Shown here piece after piece: positions 34,369 to 46,069 of a DNA stretch of 64,000 nt. The stretch is from Begonia masoniana. Taxonomy: Eukaryota > Streptophyta > Magnoliopsida > Cucurbitales > Begoniaceae. Numbering within the stretch: position 1 is the stretch's first letter; each line of letters opens with the position of its first letter. The notes beneath the pieces are model-generated. The model was not told where the DNA came from. It saw nothing but the letters and a program-made list of their open reading frames with translations, and ran no database searches. Where the stretch lies: positions 46,048,544 to 46,112,543 of the forward strand of contig CM039505.1 of assembly GCA_022432975.1 (NCBI GenBank), read 5' to 3'. The position numbers and the translations under genes were made by a program.

Positions 34369-36105
34369 ATGGTGCGTCGAGGAAACAACCGAGACGATAC
34401 GATAGACACTCTTAAGGATTTTATTGCCCAACAGTCCCAACATATGGAGCTTCAGGCCCAACAAATGGAGAGACAATCCCAGCAGCTTGGCACCCTGATA
34501 GACCGTGAGGGAATTAGAGCTCGGGAGACAGCGACTCAGGGTAACCGAGGCATGGAGAGATTTCAGAGGCTCTAACCTCCAGTATTTAACGGACAGTCTA
34601 CGGATCTCTCTTCAGCTGAGGAGTGGATTTGAACCATGGAGGACATGCTGGCCTATGCACGCATTGAAGACGGAGAGAAGGTTGCATTGGTTAGCTACCA
34701 TTTAGTTTTGGATGCCCGATTTTGGTGAGATTCGATCAAAATAACCACCGACATGACAATTATGAGTTGGGAGCGCTTCAAAACAATGTTTTATGATAAA
34801 TACTTCAGCCATACAATACGAGATGCGAAGATGGTTGAATTTATGCAGCTGCGGCAAGTTGGTTCGATTGCCGAGTATGTGAGGAGGTTTGAGGCACTGT
34901 CACGATTCGCGCTGCGTCAGGTCAGTGTCAATGAGGACAAGGTACGCCGATTTATATAGGGACTTGGTCAGGAAATCCGGAAGAGCCTTACTATATCAGG
35001 GGTACGGAATGTATCCTATGACGAGATTGTGGCCAGAGCGCTTAAGATTGAGGCCGTTGACCAGAGCTCTGTCAAACCGAGGGAGCCAGCTAGAGGCTTC
35101 TTTCGAGAGATCCACCCTCAGGTCAGAGATAAGGGCTGGCAACCGAGAGGACAGCCACAGCAACAACAACAGAGAGGTGTGAAAAGGCCTTTAGAGGGAG
35201 GCCACGATCGAGGGAAAGGGAAGCAAGTTCAAGGGGCCACTCAGAAGCCTGTTTGTCCTAAGTATCAGAAGGAACACTTCGGTGCTTGTCGATTGGGCAC
35301 GAACAGTTGTTATAGATGTGGAGAGGTCGGCCATTTTGCTCAGAGCTGTCCAAGGGCAGCTACCAACCAAAGAAGAATTATGCCGAGGATCTTCGCGTTT
35401 ATTGAGCCTGGTGATGTTGACGACGAGGCTCAGCCCTCAGTGATCGCCGGTACTATTTTAATTATGGGGGTGGCGGTGTTTTCTTTGATAGACACAGGGG
35501 CCACGCATTCTTTTGTTTCCACTGCCTGCGTGTCTAGATTAAAGCTTGTGCCTGAGTTAGCAGAATGCGAGTACAGTTTGATGCTACCTTCAGGAGAGCG
35601 TATGCAGTCAAGTCAGGTTGTTCAGGGCAATATTGTCTCAGTTGGGAACAGTACCCTCTATGCTCGCCTAATTGTTATGGGCATAGAGATCTACGACCTG
35701 ATCTTGGGGATGGACTGGCTATCACAGCACTTCGCCACTATCGACTGTCGATCCGGGATTGTGACATTTCAACCCCCAGGTAAAGCCGAGTTTTCTTATC
35801 AGGCGATAAACAGATTGAGTAGATCGCCTATCTCTTATTCCATGAATGTCAACGAGCAGTTTAAAGGTGAGTGCTCTATTTATTTGGCCACAGTAGTTGA
35901 TATTCAGTTGCTTAGCGAAGTAAACCCGAGCAACATTCCTATAGTCAGAGAATTCTCCGAGATATTCCTCGATGATCTCCCCAGATTACCGCCGGACAGG
36001 GAGATCGAATTTTTTATTGATGTATATCCTAGCTCCGCGCTAGTGTCAAAGAATGCATATAGATTGGCGCCTGCTGAAATGAGAGAGCTGAAGATTCAGC
36101 TCTAG
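34369..36105 (+). pseudogene. gag: Gypsy gag-protease with multiple stops
   Basis: Starts MVRRGNNRDDTID with a Gln-rich coiled stretch (HMELQAQQMERQSQQLGTL). The gag core follows across stops at 34573, about 34630, about 34726 and about 34957. The single zinc knuckle CYRCGEVGHFAQSC is at about 35310-35350 and the protease FSLIDTGATHSF at about 35480-35516 (catalytic DTG), with ILGMDWLSQHF later. The open part 35029-36105 covers late gag, protease and the start of RT, ending at a TAG. All stops are one transition away from codons (Gln, Trp or Arg) seen or expected in relatives. One CCHC knuckle, versus two in the element at 1358-2818. Confidence 0.88.
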
Positions 36106-37187
36106 GAGTTGTTAGATAAGGGTTTCATCCGACCCAGCTTTTTACCCTGGGGTGCGCCCGTTCTATTTGTCAAGAAGAAAGACGGGACTCTCAGGATGTA
36201 CTTGGATTACAGGGAGCTGAATAAGCTCACAGTGAAGAATAAGTATCCACTGCCTTGGATAGACGATTTGTTTGATCAGTTGCAAGGTGCTAGAGTGTTT
36301 TCCAGGATTGACCTACGCTCGGGTTATTATTAGCTGAAGGTCCAGAGGAGGATGTTCAGAAGACGGCGTTCCGAACGAGGTACGGGCATTATGAGTTCCT
36401 AGTTATGTCTTTTGGACTTACTAATGCCCCTGCAGCGTTTATGGATCTGATGAACCGTGTATTCAAGGAGTACCTGGACAAGTTCGTTGTGGTTTTCATT
36501 GACGATATTCTGATATATTCTAAGACGAAAGAGGAGCATGAAGAGCAATTACGGATTGTTCTCGGAATTTTGCAGCGACATCAGCTATATCCAAAGTTCT
36601 CCAAATGCGAGTTTTGGCTGAATAGAGTAAGTTTTCTCGGCCATATTATAACATAAGATGGGGTTTCTGTGGATCCGAGCAAGATTCAGGTGGTCAGAGA
36701 TTGGCCACAGCCTAAGAACGTGCGAGAAGTACGTGGATTTCTTGGGTTGGCTGGTTATTATCGGAAGTTCATAGAGGGATTTTCGAAGATTGCGGTTCCT
36801 CTTTCACGTTTGACTTGGAAGAACGAGAAATTTGTATGGTCGGCTGCTTGTGATGTCAGTTTTATGGAGTTAAAGTAGAGATTGACCATAGCTCTAGTAC
36901 TGACACTACCTGTTGAAGGTGACAAATTTAGTATTTATTGTGATGCATCTGGAGTTGGACTCGGTTGTGTATTGATGCAGGAAGGAAAGGTTATCGCGTA
37001 TGCTTCTCGGCAGTTGAAGCCGTATGAGCAGAATTATCCTACGCATGATCTGGAGTTAGCAGCAGTGGTCTTCGTACTGAAGATATGGAGGCATTATTTA
37101 TATGAGCAGCAGTGCGAGATATTTTTCGACCACAAAAGCCTAAAATATTTGTTTACGCAGAAGGAGCTTAATATGCGGCAGAGAAGG
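36106..37187 (+). pseudogene. pol: Gypsy reverse transcriptase and RNase H, interrupted
   Basis: RT motifs in order: [20 protein letters not shown], the [14 protein letters not shown] block, [10 protein letters not shown] (then TAG), a short deletion/frameshift at about 36335-36360, [19 protein letters not shown], the catalytic [12 protein letters not shown] (about 36490-36520), [12 protein letters not shown], and RNase H with [15 protein letters not shown] (36928) and [11 protein letters not shown]. Stops at about 36333, 36654 and 36876. The frame is broken at 37187 by the solo LTR insertion and resumes at 40214. Confidence 0.9.
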
Positions 37188-40100
37188 TGTAACGCCCCCG
37201 AACCCACCCTGGCTCAGAGCGCTACTTTGCTAACTAATCCCACGCTAAAACCTTATTAAAAAATAAAATTAACACCGCAGGATTTAAGCTAAATCTCCTA
37301 AAACTCTTTTAGGTCATACCTAGTTGCCTAGACTCCTTTAATCCTAACCTTTAAGCACCACGGCGTCCTTCCCGAAAATTTCGGCAAAGTAACGCCTGAA
37401 AATGGCGCCTCCAAAATGCTAGATACCTGCATACAATCCAATCCCAAACAATCCAAAATAATCTCACTTCACTAATCAGCTATCCAATCAACAATCCCAC
37501 ATATAAAAACCTCCAAATACAGGGCGACACAACACCCTTGACCTAACGATATACAACAATTACAATTAGGTACACTTTCCCATCATTTCTACAAACAGAC
37601 ATCTAAAATAAACTATCAAATATAAAGCCCCACATCTCCCGAAGACCATGGTGGAGTCGCCCCACACAACTGCCCGCACCGGCACGCCCCGTGCGTCTCC
37701 GACTGCTCCCAAGTCTTGGCTGACTCACATAGCTCACCTGTACACCTGTCGTTACCTACACCACAGAACACACACGCACACGTAAGCTTACGCTTAGCAA
37801 GTAGGGGATAATAAATATAAAGAAATGCAATCCACAATTAACCCTCACACAACCCTAACACAACCACACACACACGCTCAACACGACAACGCAACGCAAC
37901 AACACAACTTCCCAATGCAACACAACAACATCACAATGCAATCAACCTAACACAATGCAGTTTCTAACTCTCAGTTGTGTTCGTTTGCTGATCGTTGCTT
38001 TAATCACGACATTTACGTATTTTAGCCAGTCATCCTTCATAGAGGTCCCCTCGGGGTGCTACTACCAGCAACCTCAGCCCGACAAGGCACACTAATCAGG
38101 ATCTCGTGTTTTAGCCGGTCATCTCTCATAGAGTTCCCCTCGGGGTGCTACTACCAGCAACCTCAGCAAGACAAGTCACCCTATTCGAGATGCATTTTAC
38201 ATTTACGTATCTTAGCCAGTCATCCTTCACAGAGGTCCCCTCGGGGTGCTACTACCAGCAACCTCAGCCCGACAAGGCCCACTATTCAGGATCTCGTGTT
38301 TTAGCCGGTCATCTCTCATAGAGTTCCCCTCGGGGTGCTACTACCAGCAACCTCAGCCCGACAAGTCACCCTATTCGAGATGCATTTTACATTTACGTAT
38401 CTTAGCCAGTCATCCTTCACAGAGGTCCCCTCGGGGTGCTACTACCAGCAACCTCAGCCCGACAAGGCCCACTATTCAGGATCTCGTGTTTTAGCCGGTC
38501 ATCTCTCATAGAGTTCCCCTCGGGGTGCTACTACCAGCAACCTCAGCCCGACAAGTCACCATATTCGAGATGCATTTTACATTTACTTTATCTGATTACA
38601 TTCATGCTCACCATGCCAAACAATGCCACTAATCGTTTCTAACGTGCTATACCATGATGCATGCTTCAAATATGCAATACCACACGAAACCGTCAACACA
38701 ACAACACACGTCAACAATACAACACCAAACAAACAAACATCCCCCGAGGCTATGGACTACGATGCATTTCACACTATGATGCAAGTCGCACAAATACTTA
38801 ACCCGACTAGACCAAAACAAAGCAAAGCAATCAACCAACAATGCTCAACCAACAAAGAAGACAACCAAACAACAAACAACAAACAACAAACCTACCGTTC
38901 CGTGGTGTAGGCCCGAAGGCAAAACAAACGTCCTCTACTTACCTGGTTGCCCGATACGTTCTCGTTCACTTCGTCCAACCAAATCACACGTCCGTTTTCC
39001 TAAAATAACGAAAACTCAACTTAGTAACACACTAAAGGATTCTAAGGAAATCAACTAACCAAACTAACAACACTTAATCCAATTTCTTACTCTCAAGCTC
39101 TAAAACCCGAATTTATGTATAAATAACAACGTCCAACTTCAAACTTCATTAAATCAAGCTTACATTCCCCAATCTATTCTCAAACTCCTATTTCTAACTT
39201 AATCCAATTAAAATCTAACTAAATGGGCCACTAATTTGGGTTCGGTAAAAACCGACCCGAAACCTCAAACGTGCATAACTTTTGCGTCGGTTATCGGAAT
39301 CGAACGATTCCAGCGGCCACGTACTCCTCTAATAACCTATTTTAACCTGCCAAAAGGAATTTCAAAACAAATAATCCTAGCTAGGTCAAAAAGGGCAAAA
39401 CCCGATTCTGCCCTAACCCGGAATTTTCCCCCTTTCCGATTTTCTATCAAAACTCCCTCAATTCCTCACTAATCTATCAAATTCTAACCTATTATGCATA
39501 CTTTAACAAAATATAAAGTTTCCAAATCCAGAACCCCCAAATTCACAGCACACACCTCACGGTTTTCACTCAGAAAACAGGGGTATTCCAGCCCTCCATG
39601 GATCGCCCCTCACACACCACTAAATTCCCCACAATTCCGTCACAAAACAACCAAGAAATCGACCCAACCCGCCGACTACCCCCACGGCCGAATTACAGAG
39701 AGGAACAGGGAGGAGAAGCTAAATATTTTTCGATCTGGTCTGGCGCGGAAAAACCGAACCACGCTCTGGCTTCAGCTCGCCGGAGGTCGCTCGCCTGAGC
39801 AGTGGCCGAAGCCGCGGGGTCGCCGGAGAAGAGACATCGCTCGGCTCTCCCTCGCGTCGGAGCTCGGGTCGACGAGAAACAGAATGAAGCCATTCTGTTT
39901 TTCTTCGAAATAAAAATATTTTATTTTTATTTTATTTAATCTTTTTGTTATTTTATTTATTTATCTAAAACCAATTACTAAATCGCCCACACGTATTTTC
40001 GGCCATTTCGAATTCCATTCAATCTCGTTATTAAATTATAAATTTTTGTAAATTGACCCTCACCTCGTACTTGGCTTAAGATCTCTACTGGGAATACCCG

Positions 40101-40213
40101 AATATAAATTAAGAAATCATTCACTTTTCTTTTACATTAATTAAAACAACCTCTTTTATTATTCTTTAATTTTCTCTCCAAATTTTCCTTTTAAAAAAAT
40201 CCCGGGTGTTACA
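37188..40213 (-). repeat. Solo Gypsy-type LTR, 3026 bp, inserted in pol
   Basis: Ends TGTAACGCCCCCG and CGGGTGTTACA with exact GAAGG duplications (37183-37187 and 40214-40218). Same subfamily as 13969-18986 and 30910-47059. Sense-strand (minus) features: donor-like ACTTACCTGG (38937-38946), GTTCCGTGGTGTAGG (38897-38911) pairing with CCTACACCACAGAAC (37755-37769), and three 190-bp tandem repeats between them. The open frames at 39494-39913 and 39693-39893 fall in its leader region and are not credible genes. Confidence 0.93.
38011..38580. repeat. Three exact-length 190-bp tandem repeats, each a 2 x 95-bp dimer
   Basis: Units start at 38011, 38201 and 38391 with ATTTACGTAT; a fourth begins at 38581 and dies out. 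Each half carries TTAGCC(A/G)GTCATC and CCCCTCGGGGTGCTACTACC; the CCCCTCGGGG core is palindromic. Very high identity between units. Located between the complementary boxes, that is, inside the putative LTR intron. Confidence 0.95.
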
Positions 40214-41859
40214 GAAGGTGGCTAGAGTTCGTCAAAGATTATGATTTCGATATTAAGTACCACCCAGGAAATGCAAACAAGGTCGCTGATGCTCTTAGCC
40301 GAATGCCTTCTGCGAGTCAGCCTTCACTTGCAGCGTTGTCAGTTACACTGCGGTCTGAGATTGAGAGGTTCGAAGTGGAGATGGTGGCAGAGTTGTCCAG
40401 TATGCTCACCAACATTTCTCTCAGACTGACTATTTTGGATAAGATACGTGAGGCTCAGCAGAATGATATAGAGTGTGAGGAGCTTCGATTGAGTTTGACA
40501 TCTAGAGGCGTATCTGAATTCAACTTGTCAGATGGTGGTAATCTGAAGTTCAGGCATAGGTGGTACGTGCCTAACGATGAGGAGCTAAAGAAGGAGATAT
40601 TGGCCGAATCACATTCTTCAGCTTATTCTGTGCACCCAGGAAGTACCAAGATGTACCGGGATTTAAAGCAACATTTCTGGTGGCCGAACATGAAGAGAGA
40701 GGTCGCCAAGTACGTGGAAACCTGTTTAGTTTGTCAGCAGGTAAAAGCAGAACACCAAAGGCCGGCCGGAACACTACAGCCACTGCCGATTCCGGAGTGA
40801 AAATGGGAGCAGATCTCTATGGATTTTATTGTGGGGCTCCCGAGGACGACGAAGGGCCATGATGGCATATGGGTGATTGTGGACCGATTGACAAAGTCGG
40901 CTCACTTCTTAGCTGTGAAGATGGCGTCTTCTATGGATCAGCTCGTCGAGCTTTATGTGCAGGAGATTGTGAGATTGCACGGTGTACCAATTTCGATCGT
41001 CTCAGACAGAGATCCAAGATTTACATCGAAGTTCTGGAAGAGTCTGCACAAAGCTATGGGGACTCAGCTAAATTTCAGCACGACATTTCATCCTCAGACT
41101 GATGGTCAGAAAGAGAGGACGAATCAGATTCTTGAGGATATGCTCAGAGCTTGTGTGCTGGAATTTCAGGGCTCGTGGAGCAGATATTTGCCACTAGTAG
41201 AGTTCTCTTACAACAATAGCTTCCAGGCTACCATTGGTATGGCTCCGTATGAAGCTTTGTATGGTCGAAAGTGTAGATCTCCCGTATATTGGGACAAGGT
41301 TGGTGAAGTCAGTATTGTTGGTCCCGAGATCCTACAGCAAACGGCGAAGAAGATTGCCATTATTAGACAGCGTATCAAGATAGCTCAGAGTCGACAGAAG
41401 AGCTACGCTGACATGAGACGGAGGGAACTGGAATTCGAAGAAGGTGATGAGGTCTATTTGAAAGTTTCTCCGTTTAAAGGTGTGATGCCATTCGGAAGGA
41501 AGGACAAGTTAAACCCTCGTTACGTGGGGCCCTTTCCTATCTTGAAGAAGGTTGGGAAGATGGCGTATCGACTACAGCTTCCGGCTTCAATGGAAGGCAT
41601 CCACGACGTATTTCATGTGTCTATGCTTCGAAAATATTTGCACGATCCATCGCATATTGTGGAGGCAAGAGACATCGAGGTACAGCCTACTATGATGTAT
41701 GTGGAGAAGCCGGTACGTATTTTGGAGTCTTCTATCAAAGTTTTGCGTAATAAGGAGATTCCGCTAGTTAAAGTCCTATGGCGGAACCACGAGGTTGAAA
41801 AAGCTACTTAGGAGCGACAACAAGATATGATGGCTAAGTATCCCGAGTTGTTTGTATAA
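40214..41859 (+). pseudogene. pol: Gypsy RNase H-integrase linker, integrase and chromodomain-like tail
   Basis: Resumes pol after the solo LTR ([16 protein letters not shown]). HHCC zinc-binding region (SVHPGSTKMYRD, CLVCQQVKAEHQR, 40626-40760), then a TGA at 40798, then the 330-residue core from 40819 with MDFIVGLP, VSDRDPRFTS and DGQKERTN (DD35E intact), YEALYGRKCRSP and GPFPILKKVGKMAYRLQLP. The C-terminal PLVKVLWRNHEVEKAT is followed by a TAG at 41809, and the natural end is a TAA at 41857. The chromodomain-like tail points to the Tekay/Del-type chromovirus group. Confidence 0.9.
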
Positions 41860-41898
41860 TCAAATTTTGTGGACAAAATTTAAATAAGGTGGATGGAT

Positions 41899-44459
41899 TG
41901 TAATACCCGGCAGCACGGTATATTAATATTTTTAATGTAAATGGCATTTTTGAAATTATGTCAAATTAAGTCGGTTTTGTAAAAAGAAAGTGTTATTACG
42001 TTCCTAATAATTAATAAGAATTTTAAGAAAATTTCGGAAATTTTAGAAGTCTAACGCTAATTTTTACGAGAATTACGTTTATCGTAATTTAAAGGATATT
42101 TTGGTAAAAATAGTAAACGTGGTCCGTTTTGTGAACGGACAGTTTTAAGAGAACCCTTATAACGAGTTGGACTTATTGGTGAAATAAGAGAATTTGGAGA
42201 AAACTGAATCGTTAGTTAATTAACGAAACGAAAGACGAAACAGATAGAAAATCAAAGGAAGGGCAAAATGGTAATTTACCAAGCCAAAAATTATATTAAA
42301 AACCTTATTTTCTCTTCTTCTCCAGCAAGTCACGATTTCCTCTCCCTCCTTTGCGTTCTCCGGCATTCCCTCACGGCAATCTCTCCTCTCCGACGATTCG
42401 TCCTCCGATTGTCTTGTTTTCTTTGCGTTTTCTTCGCCAAACTCGACCCTAGGTACGATTCTAAGGTTTTAGCAAAGTTTGTTTCGATTTTTACGGAGTT
42501 TAAACGATTAGGGTTCGTTTAGGGTTTTGTGAAAAATGTGGTTTAGAGTTAGAAATCGATAGGTTTACCTTAGTTGTGAATATAATGGACGTATTGAACG
42601 TTATTGGACGAAGTTAAGTCGATTTATGAGACGTGTTAAAGTTTGAGAATTTTGGCGTTTTCGAAAAAACTCGTTAATGGAAATTTTGAGGTATCGAGCG
42701 TAGAATGCTCGATAAAATGCTTCAATGAATCAAATTAGGGCTTTAAGGAATTTCCTTAGTTAAGGTTTCGTTAAATTTGGACGTTTAATAGTTTAAACTC
42801 GTTTTAACGACAAATTGTGAATTTGCCTTAGGTAAACAATGCTCGTGGACGGAGCTTGGATTGCGTCGGACACGAGGTAAGTTCTCGTGACTTACTCTGG
42901 CCGATAGGCCTACACCGTACGTCGAAGTCGTCTCGAGGAGTTTTGGTGACGTGTTTATTTAATTGTTTCGGTTGGGTTAGTTTAGGTTCGGTTGTTCTAT
43001 AGGATGTTTGCTATAGCGTTTTGATGGTATTCGTAGAGTTTTAATGATATGCTCTTTATGTATGTTATGTTTATAGTGAACTGTTCATGCATCATGGTTT
43101 TAAAAATGTCATGAAAAGAACATGCATTGTAAAGGCAAGTAAAGTATCAATGTAAAAAACCATGACATGAGGTTATCGGGGATGAGGTTCAGACTTGGCG
43201 TTCCGTGGTGAGCGGGTTTTCCTCCCTTCAGATGGTGTGGGCTGTCTAACCGCTGGACGTGCCCTATCCATCTGTCGAGCGTTTTCGATAACCATAGACA
43301 GACATGTACTGATATATGCATTGACATGGACGGTTTTCATAGCATTGAGCATACATGATCATGCATTAGCATTTACGAAGAGCTTACTGAGATTTTTATC
43401 TCATAGGTGTCATTATGGTGTAGGTGACATAGATCCAAGTGAGGAGGATTTCCCTCCGCCAGACGATCGTACAGATTGAAGGAGGATGGCCTGTGGGAGT
43501 GCGCTAGGCAGTCGGTGCGTTTTGACCCGTGGGGAATCATGTAAAGGTATTTTGGGACACGCTAGTTAGATAGTAGGAAAATTGTATAGTTGAATATATT
43601 AGGATGCTTGGATCTGATTAGTTGATAGGTTACGTTTTGATGTTTTTAAACGTTTTGATAAATCGAATTTATAAAACGTTTTGTTAAGATTTCTGTCGAG
43701 ATTTTTATGAACTGCTTGGTGATTTTAGCAGGGGGAAATGTTTGGTTTTCAAACGGATCCACGCAGTTCGTTTTTGTGAAAATGTACTTCGTTTTAAATT
43801 ACATTTTGAGTCGTTATTTAGGGTGATTCGGGTGAAGTGCGAAAAGGATGAGGATATGAGTGAGTGTATAGTATTATGTTATTGTGTTTATTAATGTGTA
43901 TGAATGAGAAGAAGAATGGAAAAGAAAGAATGGAAGAGGAAGAGAAAAAGGGGAAAGGGGAGGAAGGCGCTCCCTGGAATTGAAATTCCAGGGAGGGTGG
44001 CGATCGATCTCCTGAGGAGGGGATCGATCGCCCCTTTGTTCGCCACGCTCTGGAAAATCCCAGAGCGTGTGGCGATCGATCGCCTGACCAACGATCGCGA
44101 GGCGATCGATGGTCACAGCGAGGGGCAATCATGATCGCCCCTCCATTTTTATGATGGCGATCGATTGCTTGAAATGGGCGATCGATCGCCCCTCATTTTT
44201 CTGGGACAAATGTCCCTTTTATCCCTCCATTCACTGGCCGATGCATTTTATTTGTTTTTAATTGTTTTTAATTTATTGTTTTAAGTTTAATCAATTGTTT
44301 TATGTTTCTTTAATTGGTTTTAAAATAGTTACGAATGATTTTAACAAATTAATCTACTATTTAAATTCCGCTCAATTAATACGAAGTTTATTAGGATAGA
44401 AATAAAATGAAAAAAAAATATAATACGGGAAAATTAGGAATAGTGTAAGGGTCGTCACA
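41899..44459 (+). repeat. 3' LTR of the complete Gypsy element, 2561 bp
   Basis: Near-identical to 31669-34202. The main difference lies in the palindrome-rich zone 44070-44180, where GGCGATCGAT words are rearranged. Here the complementary boxes are CCTACACCGTA (42909-42919) and TATGGTGTAGG (43414-43424); donor-like GAGGTAAGT at 42874-42882. Confidence 0.93.
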
Positions 44460-45030
44460 ATAGTATACGTGTAGAGGTTTACAGATTGGGAAGGCACGTC
44501 AAAATCCGTTGAAAAACGAGAAAGTTATGGCCGTTTGAAGTTGGACGTTAAATTTTGTAGTAAAATTTCGGGTTTAGAACTTTGAGGGTGAACTTATTGT
44601 AGGTGTTGTTTAGTTTTAGTTAACACCTCATTTAGAGTTTAGTAATGGCCTACTAAGTTACGTTTTCTGTATTTTAGGTCATCGAGCTAGCGAAGTGATT
44701 TGACGAAGTAAGCAATTGAAAGTCGAGCAGTCAGGTAAGTAGTGGATCGCTTGTGTTTTGCCTTCGGGCCTACACCATGGAACGGTAGGGAATTGTTTGC
44801 TTGGTTGTCTTGTTTTGTTTCGTGTGACATGCATCATTGTTTTCAAACTACGAAATACGTGTTTTGAGCATCGTTTGCAAATTTTGAAAATGGAATGTAA
44901 GATAAGAAAATTTATATGCAACTCAGTCTCTAGTAGAAAAGCCTCGTCGGGCAAGTGGCTCCTTGTAGCACCCAGAGAGGGATCCTACGAGAGATGCTAT
45001 GCTAAATTACGTAATGTGTCGTGAGTATGA

Positions 45031-45162
45031 ATGCCTCGACCTGCTCGTGCAGAAAAGCACACTGAGGATTCTGAATGCCTCGACCTGTTCGTGCTGGAAA
45101 GCACACTGGGTATTCTAAGTACCTCGACTTGCTCGTGCCGGAAGGCACACTGGGGATTCTAC
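45031..45162. repeat. 44-bp unit, three tandem copies
   Basis: Units start at 45031, 45075 and 45119, each with GCCTCGAC(C/T)TG(C/T)TCGTGC and AAGCACACTG. It lies between the two complementary boxes of the solo LTR, the same place as the 190-bp repeat in 37188-40213. Confidence 0.88.
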
Positions 45163-45548
45163 GATCGACGAAGGAGGAGATTCGGTATGGTCGTCCCAGA
45201 TTGTTTAGGATGTGTGCCTCCGATCTTGCTCCGTGGGTCAAGGCGTGGCCGTCATGGATTGTGTTGGGGCGTGTGCCTACTTGATTCACATGCAAGTGAA
45301 AGATAAATGCAACAAGAATGAAATGAAAACAACAGAGTGTGTAGAAACTGCATGTTAGGGTTGAGTTGAGCATGCATTGGTTTAACGTGCATTACTCCCT
45401 ACTTACTAAGCATTAGGCTTACCTTTTTGTGTTCTGTGGTGTAGGTGACGAGATTTACGCAGGTGAAGTCGATGAGGGAGCACAAGTTTAGGCTGCAGTC
45501 GGAGGGGTACGGGGCACGCCAGTGCAGGCTATTGTCGGGGCGTCTCTG

Positions 45549-45670
45549 TAACGTCCCACTCCCCCGGCCCACGCCCCCAGCCCAGGCCTCGCCCGCGACC
45601 TGGACAGCCACGTGGCAGCCACACAGGCCATGATCCAAGGGCTACAAGTGAGGAGTACCACTGAGCTAGC
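45549..45670 (-). mobile_element. SINE-like copy 1 (internally deleted)
   Basis: The minus strand starts GCTAGCTCAGTGGTACTCC (A-box-like), runs to GATCATGGCC, then jumps to the GC-rich body and the end CCGGGGGAGTGGG. The B-box part is missing compared with copy 3. Confidence 0.6.
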
Positions 45671-45673
45671 ACT

Positions 45674-45800
45674 TGGTGGGCCTGTGTGGCTGCCACATGG
45701 CAGGGTTCTGCGGGGACTGCACAGACACTCAGCCTGGACACGTGGCCTAGTTGCGGGCCAGGCCTGGGCTGGGGGCGTGGGCCGGGGGAGTGGGTCGTTA
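45674..45800 (+). mobile_element. SINE-like copy 2 (5' truncated)
   Basis: Body and 3' end only: GGTGGGCCTGTGTGGCTGCC to CCGGGGGAGTGGGTCGTTA, matching the 3' half of copy 3 and arranged head to head with copy 1. Confidence 0.55.
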
Positions 45801-46055
45801 AGCTAGCTCAGTGGTACTCCTCACTTGTAGCCCTTGGATCATGTCCTAGAGGTCAGGGGTTCGAGTGGGGGGGAAGGCAAAAACTCCCTTTCCAGGGGGG
45901 AGAAGATCGTGAGTACACGTGGTGGGCCTGCGTGGCTGCCACGTGGCAGGGCTCTGCAGGGACTGCACGGACACTCAGCCTGGACACGTGGCCTGGTCGC
46001 GGGCGAGGCCTGGGCCTGGGGCGTGGGCCGGGGGAGTGGGCCATTAAAAAAAAGG
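45801..46055 (+). mobile_element. SINE-like copy 3 with pol III A and B boxes
   Basis: A-box-like TAGCTCAGTGGTA (45804-45816) and B-box-like GGTTCGAGT (45858-45866), about 42 bp apart, as in a tRNA-derived promoter. A GC-rich body (CACGTGGTGGGCCTG, GGGCGAGGCCTGGGC) ends GGGGGAGTGGGCC and ATTAAAAAAAA (about 46041-46052), resembling the A-rich tail of a SINE. It has no coding role; the ORFs in it are compositional artefacts. Confidence 0.7.
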
Positions 46056-46069
46056 CGCCTATTTTGTAA

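Larger units (their letters stand above)
31669..44459 (+). mobile_element. Complete Ty3/Gypsy retrotransposon, full length with target duplications
   Basis: LTRs 31669-34202 and 41899-44459 (TGTAATACCCGG...GTCGTCACA) with exact ATAGT duplications (31664-31668 and 44460-44464). Primer site at 34207-34218, gag from 34369, protease, RT, RNase H, then integrase to a stop at 41857-41859, and a purine-rich AAGGTGGATGGAT (41886-41898) before the 3' LTR. The coding region has about ten in-frame stops and one frameshift and is interrupted by a solo LTR at 37188-40213. The two LTRs are similar almost throughout, so it is younger than the surrounding Copia element. Confidence 0.95.

Noticed and set aside
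39494..39913. 139-residue ORF
   Set aside because: It lies in the leader region of the solo LTR at 37188-40213; equivalent ORFs at 18429-18626 and 32039-32281 lie in the same LTR part and share no protein similarity.
45804..45866. tRNA gene
   Set aside because: A and B boxes are present, but no cloverleaf can be drawn and the body continues as a SINE-like element with related copies nearby.
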